Positions 32,326-44,282 of a DNA stretch of 64,000 bases are shown here, one piece after another; the first letter of the stretch is position 1, and every line of letters begins with the position of its first letter. Location: assembly GCA_951640195.1 (NCBI GenBank), contig OX621173.1, positions 1,857,242-1,921,241 of the forward strand, in the 5' to 3' direction. The notes under the pieces were generated by a model that made no database searches, was not told the DNA's origin, and saw only the letters and a program-made list of their open reading frames with translations. The position numbers and the translations under genes are program-made. This stretch comes from Porpolomopsis calyptriformis. Taxonomy: Eukaryota; Basidiomycota; Agaricomycetes; Agaricales; Hygrophoraceae.

Positions 32326-34428
32326 TCAGAGGGGAGGGTTCGAGAACGAGTATAGGTAGCTATCTGAGCTCGTTTCGGTTTCGGTAGTAGACGTGTTTGA
32401 TGGCTCCCCGACGGCAAAAGTATTATTCAAGCCGACCGAAGAGTATTCATGAAGGCCTCTCATCGAACTCATCGCGCGATTATCCCCGTCTGTCCGTTCG
32501 TACCAGCCGAACTGGGGATCGATGCGATACGCCGAGGAGGCTTCAGAAGAAGCACTTGGACTGGTGGTACTTTGGCTCGCGCCGGGCGAGTTGCTCCAGT
32601 TATCGGCGAAGTTCCCTTGGCCTTGTAAAGTAAGGGGTGGGGAAGCAAATGATGAACGACGAGACTCGATCGGATACCTCATGGGCGCATTGTCCCCATC
32701 CCAACCTTCGAGAGTCGAGTAGGATGACACTTGAGGATTATATCTGTACACTGCGTAGGTCATGCCTAAGTCGGCCGCCTGCCCTACTTGCCGTCCTCCT
32801 CCTCTGGAAATAGAGCTGCTGCCGGAAGGTACCTGGACGGTATAAATTTCCTTAAAGTTGGAGGAGGAGGGGGTAGGATTTGCTGAGTCGTAGCTAAATC
32901 CTGCGGTCGTAGACAGCGAGAATGGCACGGGAACGACAGGACAAGAGTGAGGGAGAACCTATGTAATAAAACAGGCGATTTTAGCAACATGGCCATCACG
33001 TGTTTTACATGGACTGCCTGAAACTTACATCATTCCAACGTGTAGATGCCCCATCGGCGAAAGTTAAGTGAGGTGAACGGGAAGATAACACACAATCTAG
33101 GGTGTCGTTGATGTCATCACGTCGCACGGAAGCCTCGTGTTGTCTTTGATACCCGAGAGGTCCAGATAGCGGCTGATGAATGATAGCTGTGGTCAAGGGA
33201 AAAGAGACCGTTTCGCGGCGACTGTGAGTTGCTATTGCTGAGGGGGAGGGGACGATGTCAGGGCATGGACAACGAGTACGAGATGCCGGCGCAGACAGGG
33301 ATCTCCTGAACATGGAGGTAAGAGGAACTTTGAACCGTCCATCGTGCGCGGAATCGGGGGTCTTGGAGCGTGTTTTGAAGCCATCCTCAGTAGGTGTTGA
33401 ATCAGCCGGATCTAGTTTATTTGTCGTCGGTCCATCGTCCCTTGTCACCGGTCCTCTGTTTTCCACAAGCTTGGAATCGCCTTCGGAGATTTCAGATTCA
33501 CCGCCCCTTGCTCGTTCCTCCCGCGCTAGTTCTTTGCTAAGGCGGCCGCGACCTTCCGCAGAACCCTTGCCGACTACTGTTTTACCCTTTGCCTTCGTTC
33601 TTCCCCCTTCCCACTCCTTAACGGCAGCCTCTAAGTCCGGCCCTTTCTTACCCTCTACTAGTAGATCCGCGATCTTTGCGCATCGTTGTTCCACACTGTT
33701 TTCGCTCCCATCTGCTTCTTCCTTGCTCTTTCGAGTTTGATGGTACCTTTTTTTACTGGTCCCTGGCCCATCTTTTACTTTGAGTTTCGCCATGGCGTTC
33801 GCACCAGGGCGGAAACGCCAGTCTGGGTACCGCTCCCTGTGCTCGGCTTGGGCGATCACTGCTTTCGCTTCCCATTGTTCCCTCTCCTCGCGAGAAAGGG
33901 TTTTCCAGTATCTGCCTGATGAAATATATGAATGAATTATAATATGATACCGTTGCTCCTATAGCAACGAAGACTCACCGATTATTTTGGAAAGAGTGCT
34001 GTGATTGCCTTCGACTTTCCCAGGGACTCGCTTGCTTTTTATGAAGGAGGACCGGAAGAGAATGAAAGCATTAGGAGGGCGAGGGATGTAAGATGCATCT
34101 CGCTTCTTGCTATGAGATGCGCGTGAACTACTCGGGGATGGGGCAGGATTGTCTTCGGGGTATGAAGGAGAGGCAGGGGGAGAAGAGAGAGTGGAGGACT
34201 CGGGGAGAACCTCAAAAGTGGTGGGTTCTGTGCTGCTGAAAGTGATGGGCCTCATATTGGCCAAGAAAGTGAAAGTCATGGACGGGTTTGGGTTGTCCAC
34301 GAGAGGCGGCATGCCGTCTATAAGTGATTTGAATGATTGAGTTGTGATCGAACATGTGGATGTTGCGAAAGCTCACCGTCTTCTTCTGCTTCGTCGTAGA
34401 CCATCTCATGATCCCGGATGGGAGGCAT
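32326..34428 (-). CDS. HMG-box transcription factor, four exons
   Basis: Proposed CDS complement(join(32326..32958, 33029..33915, 33979..34317, 34377..34428)), 636 aa, all joins in phase. The HMG box of the MATA type spans about residues 94-165: IPRPPNAFILFRSSF, then NHSTLSKIIGRYWKTLSREER, then YPDWRF. It is interrupted by the third exon junction inside the Gly codon after KII. A conserved segment after the box (CAKIADLLVEGKKG) is shared with the paralog at 54672. The rest is Ser/Pro-rich. Such factors bind the minor groove and in basidiomycetes include regulators of mating and fruiting, but nothing here shows which role applies. The nearby Pol gamma and tRNA genes are divergent from it. Confidence 0.88.
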
Positions 34429-35364
34429 GGTTGGGGAAAATGAAGTGGTGGTCGAGAGTGAAGCGTGAACCCGGGTGGAACGTACCGAGGGAATAGATTT
34501 CGTATAGGCGATGGGGCTAGAGCGATTGAGAGTAGTCCCACTTCTGAACCTTCTCCTTTATTCTCGACTAGGAAAGTATCGTGGTTGGCTTTGATCAATT
34601 CCCACCAACAGTTCAGGTTCGCGTTCGTCACCAGGCCGCAGGAAACAATCTAGTTCAAGTAGAAGAGCCGATGACAGTGATGACAGCCACGACTCAGCAC
34701 TCAGTAACATGCAAGGTCACTCGCATTGGCCGGAAATCTTGTTCTGGGGCGTGTCTTCCAATACAGGGAGTGGACGGCATGCCACGGATGGAAGAAAGGT
34801 CCCACGAGATAGGTCTGTGGCCCACACCTTGGCGGGCCATTTCCGGTACCTCAAACATGGACACGAGCATGAATTATTGTCTTATGTCTGATTTTGACCT
34901 TACCCAACCCTCAGCAATAGAACGATGATACAATCCTTTCAAAACCGAGTCCTGTGACCCTACCTCGGCTAGTGTTGGAAATCCCCATCAACAACAGCGA
35001 GCACAGCAAAAAAATCCATGCCTCTGATAAATTGTCGGCCACCCTGAGCAAGCCGAAACACGTGTATCTGTACCCGCCGCGTCTAACTTGTCCGAACCTT
35101 CGACCGAGCTAAACAATAAATTTTTTTTTTCTCCTCTGAATTGTCTCCGATCTGAAATTTCTCATTCATATGTCCGTCGTCCTGGCACTTTGTTGGCTTT
35201 CAAATGTAGTCGGCTTCTCCCATTCGATTCGTAAATTACGTCTCAATGCTTCAGTCTCGGTCGGGTGACAAAGGGTTCGACCCCATTAATGACCGAGAAG
35301 ACCAAAAAGAAAAAAACAAATTTGATGGCTACATGATCAATATCATCGGCCGAAACTTTAGAGT
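34429..35364. other. Intergenic, upstream of HMG-box gene and tRNA
   Basis: Divergent upstream region. There is a T-run near 35125. Short open frames have no domain-like composition. Confidence 0.5.
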
Positions 35365-35442
35365 GCCCGCTTAGCTCAGTGGTAGAGCGCGTCACTCGTA
35401 TCAGACATGATGAGGTCAGTCGTTCAAATCGGCTAGTGGGCA
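35365..35442 (+). tRNA. tRNA-Thr (anticodon CGT) with a 6-nt intron
   Basis: The acceptor stem pairs GCCCGCT with AGTGGGC, followed by discriminator A at 35442. The A box reads TAGCTCAGTGG and the T arm TTCAAAT lies between complementary 5-bp stems. The anticodon stem CGTCA pairs with TGATG; its 13-nt loop reads as a normal 7-nt loop (CTCGTA..A) with a short intron TCAGAC after position 37, the canonical site. That makes the anticodon CGT. A T-run starting at 35443 is the Pol III terminator. Confidence 0.88.
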
Positions 35443-35454
35443 TTTTTTTTTTTC
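35443..35454 (+). terminator. Pol III poly-T terminator of the tRNA
   Basis: A run of 12 T directly after the discriminator base. It ends 12 nt before the ATG of the downstream gene. Confidence 0.85.
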
Positions 35455-35466
35455 TTCAGACTCTTT

Positions 35467-38400
35467 ATGCGTAGGTTTGTGAGGACGCGCCGTGGTTTCC
35501 ACAACACCTCAGTCTCCTTTGCTCGTAACCCCGACAAACCTTCAACCCAAGAAGAGCCAGAAAATCATCCAAAACGCAATCCAGTCGGCGTTCAATTGCT
35601 TTCAAGAAAACTACACCGTCAGCTATTTCGAAATGCTCGCTTTCCAGCTCCACACCCTTCCTACGTCCGCATCGCTCGCGAACATCTCGAAATGCACCAA
35701 CTCGATCCAACCCAAGCCTCCGTCCTTCCCAACACAGCGTTCACCCTCCCACCACTCCAGGGTCGTACACTAGATGAACACTTCCATCGCATTGGCACAC
35801 GCGCAGCGCACCCATGGCGCACCTTAGCTACCACGTTCGCGTCATCCACCCTCCCGCCACAGCCAGACCACTGGGATACGCGTCAGTCTGGTTGGACAAA
35901 GTACTACTACCGCCCTGATGGCGCCAGTTTCTCGGAACACGTCCCATATCCAGCCGAGGATGAACAAGCGCTCGTGTTCGACGTCGAGACTATGCCAAAT
36001 TACCACCCGTACGCCGTCCTCGCATGCGCTGCGTCTCACACGGCTTGGTATGCCTGGATTTCTCCTTGGCTCCTTGGTGAATCCGATGACCCGGAACATC
36101 TCATACCCCTCGGTGGCGGTAGAGAGGTTGGAACTACTCCCCGCCTCGTGGTAGGTCATAATGTATCATACGACCGTGCGCGCATACGGGAAGAGTATAG
36201 CTTGGGTCAAACCTCCACCCGTTTTCTTGACACGATGGCCCTGCATGTCGCCGTAAGCGGGATCTCATCACATCAACGTCCTGCGTGGATTCGTCATCGT
36301 AAAGCGTTGGCAGACGAGAAAACAAGACTCGTGGAGGCTACCGAAATTGTTGACCTTATGCACAATCATAGTAAATGCCCGACACCCGAGGATGACATCA
36401 GCCCGCCGCAGCACTTGCGGCGGGTTCGTCGTGACATGGAGGAAAGTCTCCCGCAGCTTCTGACTGATGACGAGGAGGCAACCGGAGAAGGCGAGGCGGC
36501 GGCGAAAAGATGGGAAGACATAACATCGGCAAATTCACTCGCGGATGTTGCTCTGCTTCACTGTGGAATAGAGGTGGACAAGGAAGTGCGGAACGACTTT
36601 ATGACATCCACTCCTGCCGATATTCTTGAAAACTTGACCGACTACCTTGACTATTGCGCGACGGACGTCAAAGTCACACATTCCGTATTCGCAAAGGTCT
36701 TACCTGCTTTCATCCTTGCGTGTCCTAGTCCTGTGTCGTTTGCCGGGGTATTATCGATGGGGTCGAGCTTTTTACCAGTTAATGAGACATGGAACGCGTA
36801 CCTGGAGGAATCCGAGAGAGTGTATAAGGAACTCGAGGTACGGGTCAAGACGAGATTGAGGGATCTGGCGGAGGAGGCGAAGCAGATGATGGAGACTGGC
36901 CAATGGAAAAATGACGTATGGCTAAGTCAGTTGGACTGGACGCCCAAGGCGGCCAGCAAGTCAAGGGGTGTTTTTCCTCCCGATCAAGTACGCGTGTTAT
37001 CCCTTTTCGATTTTTTCAAAATTCTTTTTACTGTTTTATTTTACGATCCAGTCAGCTCCTCAAGATGGATCTCAACCTCCACCTCCATCGCTTTCGCCTG
37101 CACGGTTGTCGCCTTCACTTCTCCCTGCCTGGTACGCCCATCTCCTCTCGGATCCCCTGTCAAAGTCTGTGGTACAACGTACTCTCCCCCTCTTACTCAA
37201 TCTCTCTTTTGATGGACACCCCCTCATCCATACACCTATCGAAAAGTGGCACTTCCGTAGATCCCCACTGCCGTTGTCATCTCCTGTAGACCCTAGCACA
37301 CTCGTTGAGCGCCTCCCAAGCGCCGGGAAGTCCAAAACCGAACGTGTGCTCGGTCGCAAACACGGCCTCACCTATCTCCGCAACGGCAGGATGTCCGCAA
37401 ACGATGAGAGCCTTGCTTTGGCCGTTTGCTCCTTACCTCATTTTGGTTCAGGTTCTTGCGAGGATCCGGACGAGAAGGAACTGGCCAAGCGTATTTTGGA
37501 CCTTGCGAGGCGCACATACGAGTCTACGAACCAAACGAGAGTGAACGAGGACGTGTGGTTAAGCCAACTTGACTGGACGATGCTCGACCGTTCCCCCAGC
37601 CCCTGCCAAAAAAAGTCGAAAACAAAGGCGAATCGGAAACACCCACCCGTGTTGTGGCCGAAATGGTACTGGGATCAGACCAGACCACGGAAGGACGTTC
37701 CACCTGGGACGCTCGACATCACTGCGCGTAATCGTGTCGCGCCGATATTGCTACGGCTTTCGTGGCTGGAGTGGCCGCTTTTTTACTCAAGGGAACATGG
37801 CTGGACTTTTCGTGTTTCTACTAATACCGCAATTGACAAAAATAATGGCATTAACGGTGTAGGTGAGCGCAATAACCAGGGTATGAAGAATTCAACATTC
37901 GTTCCCCGTGGCACATCGCTCGCGTTTCATGACCCGGCAGACAGCGCCTTGCAGGAGTCCAGTCTGCACGACGGCTTTGCGTTCTACAAATTACCACACA
38001 AGGATGGCGAGGCGGCAAACGTGGGCACACCCCTCGGGAAGACTTTTATCAAATACGCTATAGATGGGACATTGAAGAGCCCGGGTGATGAGGCTCGGGA
38101 AGCGCTGGAGATGAACGCCATGTGCAGTTACTGGATTAGCGCAAGAGATCGGATTCTTAATCAGATTGTTCTGTGGCAGAAGGATGGTTTGGATATTGGG
38201 TTTCCGAAGGGAGAGATCGAGGGTAAGGAAGGATCGGAAATGAGGACTGTAGAAGGAAAGCGAAAATGGGGGATGATACTACCGCAGGTGATTACGATGG
38301 GGACAGTCACGCGACGCGCTATTGAGAAGACTTGGTTGACTGCAAGCAATGCGAAGTTAAACCGCGTTGGGTCAGAACTCAAAGCCATGGTCCGCGCACC

Positions 38401-39709
38401 ACCTGGATACGCGATTGTCGGCGCAGATGTTGACTCTGAGGAGCTGTGGATCTCGAGTTGCATGGGAGACGCCCAGTTTGGTATGCATGGAGCGACTGCG
38501 ATCGGTTGGATGACCCTTGAGGGGACCAAAGCCGCTGGGACGGACTTGCATTCAAAGACCGCCGCGATCCTAGGTATCTCTCGCGATCAAGCGAAGGTGT
38601 TCAATTATTCGAGGATATATGGAGCTGGGATGCGTCATGCAGTATTATTGCTTCTACAGAGTAATGCCGGGATGGTGCAGGAGGAAGCGCAGAAGCTGGC
38701 AGAGAATCTGTACGCATCGACCAAAGGTCGGAACACGCATCGAGTGGACCTGTTTGGCAAGAAGATATGGTTTGGCGGGACGGAGAGTTTTGTCTTTAAC
38801 AAGCTTGAGGAAATCGCGATGTCGGACCACCCGCAGACTCCGGCACTTGGGTGTGGGGTGACTCACGCGCTGTCGAAGGAGTACCTTCCCGCAGAGTACG
38901 GTGGGGATTACATGCCATCACGAATCAATTGGGTGGTACAGTCTTCTGGCGTGGACTACCTGCATCTTCTTATTGTATCAATGGAACACCTTATCAAGAA
39001 GTACGATATCGATGCGCGATACCTCATCTCTGTGCACGACGAACTGCGATATCTCGTTAAAGAGGCAGACCGATATCGTGCGGCTTTAGCTCTCCAAATC
39101 GCGAACTTGTGGACACGGTCCCTGTTCGCAATGAAACTAGGGATGGATGATCTACCCCGAGGCGTGGCCTTTTTTTCCGCCGTGGATGTGGACTGGGTGT
39201 TGAGGAAAGAGGTGGATATGCCGTGTGTAACCCCATCACAGCCTGTACCGATCGCGTCCGGGGAACAGCTCGATATCACTGAGGTGCTGGCTAAGACAAG
39301 TGGGGGGTCGTTGTGGGCTGACGGGCGATCTATGGAGGAAAGTGACGGAGAGTGGACGGAACATGGTGAGCTTGAGGGATACAGTCCCGCTAATTTCACG
39401 GTGCACCGATCCCCTTCTGCGGCCTTTCTGCGCGCACAGGCGACTGCAGAGTTTGGCGAGGTGAAATATTTGGCGCAGCGGATATCTGGGCAAAAGTATG
39501 TTGACAATGTTAGTCCCCGGAAAGCTTTCGCGAAGAAGGGAGAGAAGGGCGGGAAAGCGAAGAAGAGAAAGATATTGCCAGTGGGTAATGGGGATGGGAT
39601 GGATTGGTCGGAGGCTGTCGAGGAGATTATCACGACTGCGACAGAACTCACATGGTATGGGACCTGGTTCTGCTGTATTAACTTGCTTATGGTGCATTGC
39701 AGGCAGTGA
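35467..39709 (+). CDS. mip1: Mitochondrial DNA polymerase gamma (Mip1)
   Basis: Proposed CDS join(35467..36987, 37052..39654, 39703..39709), 1376 aa. The last 48-nt intron is a multiple of three and either form ends at the same stop. The start has a basic mitochondrial-targeting-like sequence (MRRFVRTRRGFHNTSVSFAR). Exonuclease motifs: I VFDVETM (about 170-176), II VGHNVSYDRARI, III YCATDVKVTH. Polymerase motifs: A GADVDSEELWI, B RDQAKVFNYSRIYGAG, C VHDELRY. All catalytic acidic residues are present, so proofreading and synthesis should both work. An unusual point is a repeated spacer block: WLSQLDWT at 485-492 and again at 676-683, each followed by a W-Y, LL.LS and W.FR pattern. The C-terminus has a basic KKGEKGGKAKKRK stretch. 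The ATG lies 25 nt after the tRNA. Confidence 0.93.
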
Positions 39710-40521
39710 AAAGGACATGCGTGGTGACGCAAATGGCTATTCATGATCTGTTCTTTCGTTGGGATAGCTGCTTGCAATCTCGAAAATTCTGCTCCATTTG
39801 GACGTCAACCCGCCCCAAGTGTACCCTTCGGCACCGCCCAAAGGCGGTGCTTATAAGCCCAAACCTGCCTTCTGGGGTACACGGAACCTACTTCACCAAC
39901 CCTTTTACCACAAGGGTACAAACGGCCGAGCGTAAATTAATCCACATCCCCCTACCCCCCCTGACCGTGCGGGTGGGTACTCTCTTAGCCGGGCGATCCT
40001 CGGGTGTTTTTTGACCGTCATAAAGTGAAAAATCCGTCTTTCGAGGACATGGAGGATAGCATTCAGATAAAAAGGTGGAGACAATATAAACACCAGTGAC
40101 TTTAGAGCTGTTCCTAGATGGTTGAATGTCAGGACCTGTCATTGAACGGAGAACTATGATGTTAGTGTCGACGACGGATGGCTCAGAGCGAGCACATAGG
40201 ATGGGTGTGAAGGAAAAAGCTAACGCGCAGCATCAGTCCTGAAGGTATTCGAGTTTCGGACAACGTCGACTGTTCAGAAGAATAGAGTGGTAATTTGTCC
40301 GTCATCGACTCTACGAGGTACAGCTAGAACTGACACCAGAATAATAACAGAACGGGGATCAAGATAGAGATACAAGATTTAGTCGGAGGAAGACAAGTGG
40401 GACAAAGGGTCCCATGTAATCTAAAATTCGAAGCAGAGGCTTCAGTCCAGGGAACAAAACGTCGAATCCGATACATTTCTTCAAGCCTCAAGCCTTGAGA
40501 GTTGTACGTCCGTGAACTCAA
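39710..40521. other. Intergenic with a nested hairpin
   Basis: Contains GCACCGCC-CAAA-GGCGGTGC (39831-39850), a perfect 8-bp hairpin, enclosed by GTGTACCC (39819-39826) and GGGGTACAC (39874-39882). Otherwise no gene is recognised. Confidence 0.5.
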
Positions 40522-41299
40522 TCACAACACAGCTGGAGACAAGTTAATGTCCCAGCGATGACCGTCTGCGGTTGGGCTCAAGCCCACGAAGAATAAATTT
40601 GGGAAGAGAAAGTCCATCCTTTTAATTCCATGAGCACGCTCAGCCGGATTTTTGGAGGTGCGTATATTAAACGCCACGGACGCCGCGGACTGCAAGGGTT
40701 GGGGAAAGTTTACGAATTCATCCTTCCCTACTCGACAGTGGAACGACTCGTACAACTTTGTGAGTACGTCGCGGACGGTTACTCCCGTGGAATTGGGTAC
40801 CTCGATAGACCACCTCGGGAACCCTGGCAGGTTGATGTACAGACACGAGGAGGGGAAAGCCGTTGCCAGTTCGTCCATCACGTTCGAGGGGAAAAACGGT
40901 CTGAAACGTATACTTGTGAAAGGCTGCACGAAATCTAAGAGGAGGCGGCCAGTAGGATCGAAATTTAATATAGGGTGCAGAGGCGGCTGGCCAGCTCTTG
41001 TGCTTCCAATGGGGGAGGCGAAACTCTCTGAAGATTTATGTCAGTAATGAACAATGAGGTGGTGGTAGTCGAGCTGTACCACGATGCGAGAATCCGGCGC
41101 TCTGGATCGGACTACTGGGCAACGGGACAGCTAGGACGGGCGGCGCAACCGGGGTCCATCCGCCTGGATTGCGGGAAGAGGTTCCGGAGTTCATGGTAAA
41201 GTCAGACCACGCGGGTGAGTTGGTCAGGGAGGAAAATGGACTGTTTACTTTGGGGTAGACGTAGGAGTGAGTGGCTGGTGATGCCGCAGAGTAATGCAT
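40522..41299 (-). CDS. DUF6699 family protein, two exons
   Basis: Proposed CDS complement(join(40522..41027, 41080..41299)), 241 aa; the 52-nt intron (GTACAG...AATCTTCAG) joins in phase. The N-terminal 75 residues are Ser/Pro-rich. The DUF6699 core follows: LLLDFVQPF, FPRWSIEVPNSTGVTVRDVLTKLYESF, then GIKRMDFLFPNLFFVGLSPT..HRWDINLS. It is isolated from the 2-20 kb cluster by more than 20 kb and lacks the MPGKHVRF start, so it is an older branch of the family. Confidence 0.8.
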
Positions 41300-42338
41300 G
41301 CTAGAGGAAAGTGGACGTACAGTGAGGAGGAAGGGGACGTTTCTTTGAAGACGCCCCTGCCCCCGGCTGGTCTTATACGACGGCCAGTGGACCCACTGCC
41401 GTCTACAAACATTGCGAAAAAGGAGAGTCCCGAAGGCAAGAGTGAGTCAAGGCGGAGTTCCTCCCGATCTTTAAAACGTCGGTGTTGCCATAAAAGGGTT
41501 TCCTAGTCCATAAAAGGCAACAGGGCGCTCATGTGCCCGTCATGCGCTGGCCCTACCGGTACCGCCCGGACAGCGAACATCAACTATGTACGGCCGGACA
41601 TCGGGAAGATACTGAGTTCCCACCGCGGCGCTAATGGCTGACATTCAGATTTCCTGTTCCTCTCAGCGTTAAATTTAAACACACCCATTCCAGCCCAAAA
41701 TGCCTGTTTCACTCCTGCATACGCTTCTTGGGCAGTGCATTGTTTCCGACCTATGCTCTCACGGACCAATAAGAAGAGGGGCGTAGTTCCGTTTACAATG
41801 CGATGCCTGTCCTGGTGGTGACCTACAAACTCAGCGTCGAGCTCACAGGCATATTAGTCAACCCCCGTGCTTATCTCGCTAGGATCATCTTCTGAATCCC
41901 CGTCGTGGCAAGGAGTTCGTTGAGACCACTCTATATCGCAAGTGGGGGCGTCCTCAAATTGGTCGGTGCGATCAACCAGTCAATAAAATATCGCCATCAC
42001 GGACCAACCCCCGGTTAGTGTGTTTAGTCAACAGGGACGTCTCATTGGGAAGCAGACGCTCTCTGATTGGCCAGAAAGTGCAGATTAAGGATAGTCATAG
42101 GCCATCCGCTCCGCATGCAGAAAGATGGCTATTATTTCCCTTCTCGGGCATTCCAGAGTGGTTAACTACGGGTCAGAATTGCTTCCAATTATCTCCTCTC
42201 GGGGAGGGTGTTTTCGAAGGAAAACTTGGTCCGCTATGATAAGGAAAACGCAGTTATTGCTCAAAAATACCATTCGATCAGGATCTTTTCGGATGTCGGC
42301 CGCTATCGGGGCACGCTTAACCAGGACTTTTTATCATC
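41300..42338. other. Intergenic
   Basis: No supported gene on either strand. Confidence 0.45.
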
Positions 42339-42716
42339 TCAGTTGCTATCTTCCTTCAGGGCCAGAGTGTAAAACCGATGTCGGCAAGAACCGTCGCACT
42401 GGGGAATGAAATCTTCTTGGAGGCTGCGAACCTCATAGCTCCTGGCCTCGTTGATAAAGTATAACTGAGCATCGCGGCCTTCCATGCTTCCAACCGGAGG
42501 AAGCCAAACAGGACCGTCGCCGCACACGTCCCAGACTGTAAAAATGCCAGTGTCTTCAACACGTTTCCCATCGGAATAGACAAAGTCAAGTATATATAAC
42601 GACCCAGTCTGTTTGGGTGTGATTCGGCCGATGATTCCATTGACACAATTGAAAGTGGTCGACAAGTGGGTGTTGGGTGTGCCCTTCTGTCGCACGGAGA
42701 GCGAGTGGCCAGACAT
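42339..42716 (-). CDS. Small hypothetical protein
   Basis: 125 aa from the ATG at 42716 (MSGHSLSVRQKGTPN); the frame extends a little upstream without a better ATG. The composition is balanced and globular-looking, with strand-like stretches (SLYILDFVYSDGKRV, TGIFTVWDVCGDGPVW) and three Cys near the C-terminus (CDGSC). No intron is needed. I do not recognise the family, and a short frame like this could be spurious; even amino-acid use is the only argument for it. Confidence 0.35.
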   Translation of the reverse strand: MSGHSLSVRQKGTPNTHLSTTFNCVNGIIGRITPKQTGSLYILDFVYSDGKRVEDTGIFTVWDVCGDGPVWLPPVGSMEGRDAQLYFINEARSYEVRSLQEDFIPQCDGSCRHRFYTLALKEDSN

Positions 42717-43075
42717 GCTGGCTTGGAATCTTTCCGCACGATCGGTGGCGGCCACTTTGGCTGGCTGGTTCAACCAGTCGCATCAGGAATCTCTCGAAAG
42801 TTCTCTTCAACGACTCTTCAAGTGTAGACGCTTGACTCTATTTTGGAAGTTGGTTTTTTGGGCGTAGATGTATGTACCTGTTAAGACCCTCATGTTGGTG
42901 AGTCCTTCGCGACCGTATGTTGTACCTAGTCTCACATTCCCTCCATCAATAAGGGCTGCTATCATATATCAGCGTTTGCTTCACGCTGATCAATACTTTT
43001 GTGACAGCATTGTTGGTATAGGGATGAGTTTGAGTGCTCAATTAGGTAGTGCCAGTTAAAGGCAGTGTTCAATTC
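42717..43075. other. Intergenic upstream of the membrane protein gene
   Basis: No gene seen. Includes the 5' flanks of two divergent genes. Confidence 0.4.
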
Positions 43076-44282
43076 ATGGCACCCTCCTACTTCATCCTCT
43101 CGCTGGTCCTTTCGATATCATACGCTCAAAATGTGTCCGTAGACGATACATCTTCTCTTTGGACCTACACTCCACCAGTTTGCGCCGATTTCTGTGACGG
43201 AACTCAACCAGGGATTCCACAATCTTGGTAATGGTGACTCTGCACTCATGCATCCGGTTCTTATGGTGCTATTAGGTGGCAGCTTTCGAACCAAAGGGAT
43301 GCAAGCGCGATGCAAGGCTTTTACGCTTTGACAGAAACTGCCACAAACCTTATTGGTGCGACCGCCTCCTTCAGCTTCACAGGTCTGTTCACATTCCCGT
43401 TTTCCGTCCTATGAACATCTTCACAACCCCTCATACAACAGGTACAGCAATCTATTATTATGGAAATCTTGCTCCCTGGGGCGGTATTATGGCTGTCACT
43501 TTGGACGGAATTACCACAAACGTCAGCACAATCACTGGCTTGCCAGAACGTCGTCAAAGCCTTGTCTACTATCAGACAGGATTAGATGCGACCATACTGC
43601 ACCAATTTACCATGGAGGTGGTAGGAGGAACCTTCATCGACGTGGACAGGGTCGACATCACGCCCCCTACGTCTTCATCTCCCCCACCTCCACCTTCCTT
43701 ACCTTCATCTGGCCCACCTGCATCCTCCCTATCTTCACCTTCCCAAACTTTACCTTCCTCGCTTTTCCCACCTTCGCTTTCTCCACCTTCGCTTTCCCCA
43801 CCTTCGCTTTCCCCACCTCCACTTTCCCCACCCTCGTCTTCCCTACCTTCCCCGCCTTCACCTTCCCCACCTTCACTTTCGTCCTCATCCGTCCCTGGAA
43901 ACGAGATCGGGGGAAAGTCCAACACGTGAGGGCGATCCATCTCTCGCTCAAATTATCTCCATCTGACATGTTTTCTAGCAAAGTCATAGTGGGAGGCACA
44001 CTTGGGGCTGCTGTGCTGATTGGTCTGTGTGTCCTTATCGGCGCCTGGTTCATCCGCCGACGGTCTGCGGCCGTGCAGACTGTGGAAACAGTGCTAGTAG
44101 TGGTATCTCACCTTTCTTTTCTGCTGCCCAAAGGTCTGATCAGCTCATGCGCAATGCAGGATGGCCGTAACAATATGAATGTCGCGTCGCCCACACCACT
44201 GTATCAAAACCACCCCTATCGCCAAGCTAGCCCACTGCTGGCACCCCCTCCATACTCGCCGTACGATGCAGTCCAAAATTAG
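43076..44282 (+). CDS. Secreted/type I membrane protein: jelly-roll-like ectodomain, Pro/Ser stalk, one TM helix
   Basis: Proposed CDS join(43076..43227, 43276..43382, 43442..43925, 43979..44282), about 348 aa. A signal peptide (MAPSYFILSLVLSISYAQ) leads into a beta-sandwich-like ectodomain with the pattern ASFSFTGTAIYYYGNLAPWGG, MAVTLDG and FIDVDRVDIT, seen in many Agaricomycete surface proteins and similar to galactose-binding folds. Next comes a Pro/Ser stalk built from near-repeats of PPSLSPPSLSPP, then a TM helix (GGTLGAAVLIGLCVLIGAW) with a stop-transfer RRR, and a short Pro/Tyr-rich tail. A further small intron near 44090-44140 is possible; I kept the straight reading. A sensor or wall-anchoring role is inference only. 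Confidence 0.72.

Noticed and set aside
33255..33740. 161-codon plus-strand open frame within the HMG-box gene
   Set aside because: Opposite strand of a long Ser/Pro-rich exon; no independent features.
32326..34428. Mating-type (MAT) locus because of the MATA-type HMG box
   Set aside because: Agaricomycete MAT loci are defined by homeodomain pairs or pheromone/receptor genes, none of which is seen; the HMG box alone does not establish it.
36398..36424. GC-rich hairpin in mip1 (CCCGCCGCA...TGCGGCGGG)
   Set aside because: It lies in conserved coding sequence and is explained by codon use; nothing indicates a separate role.
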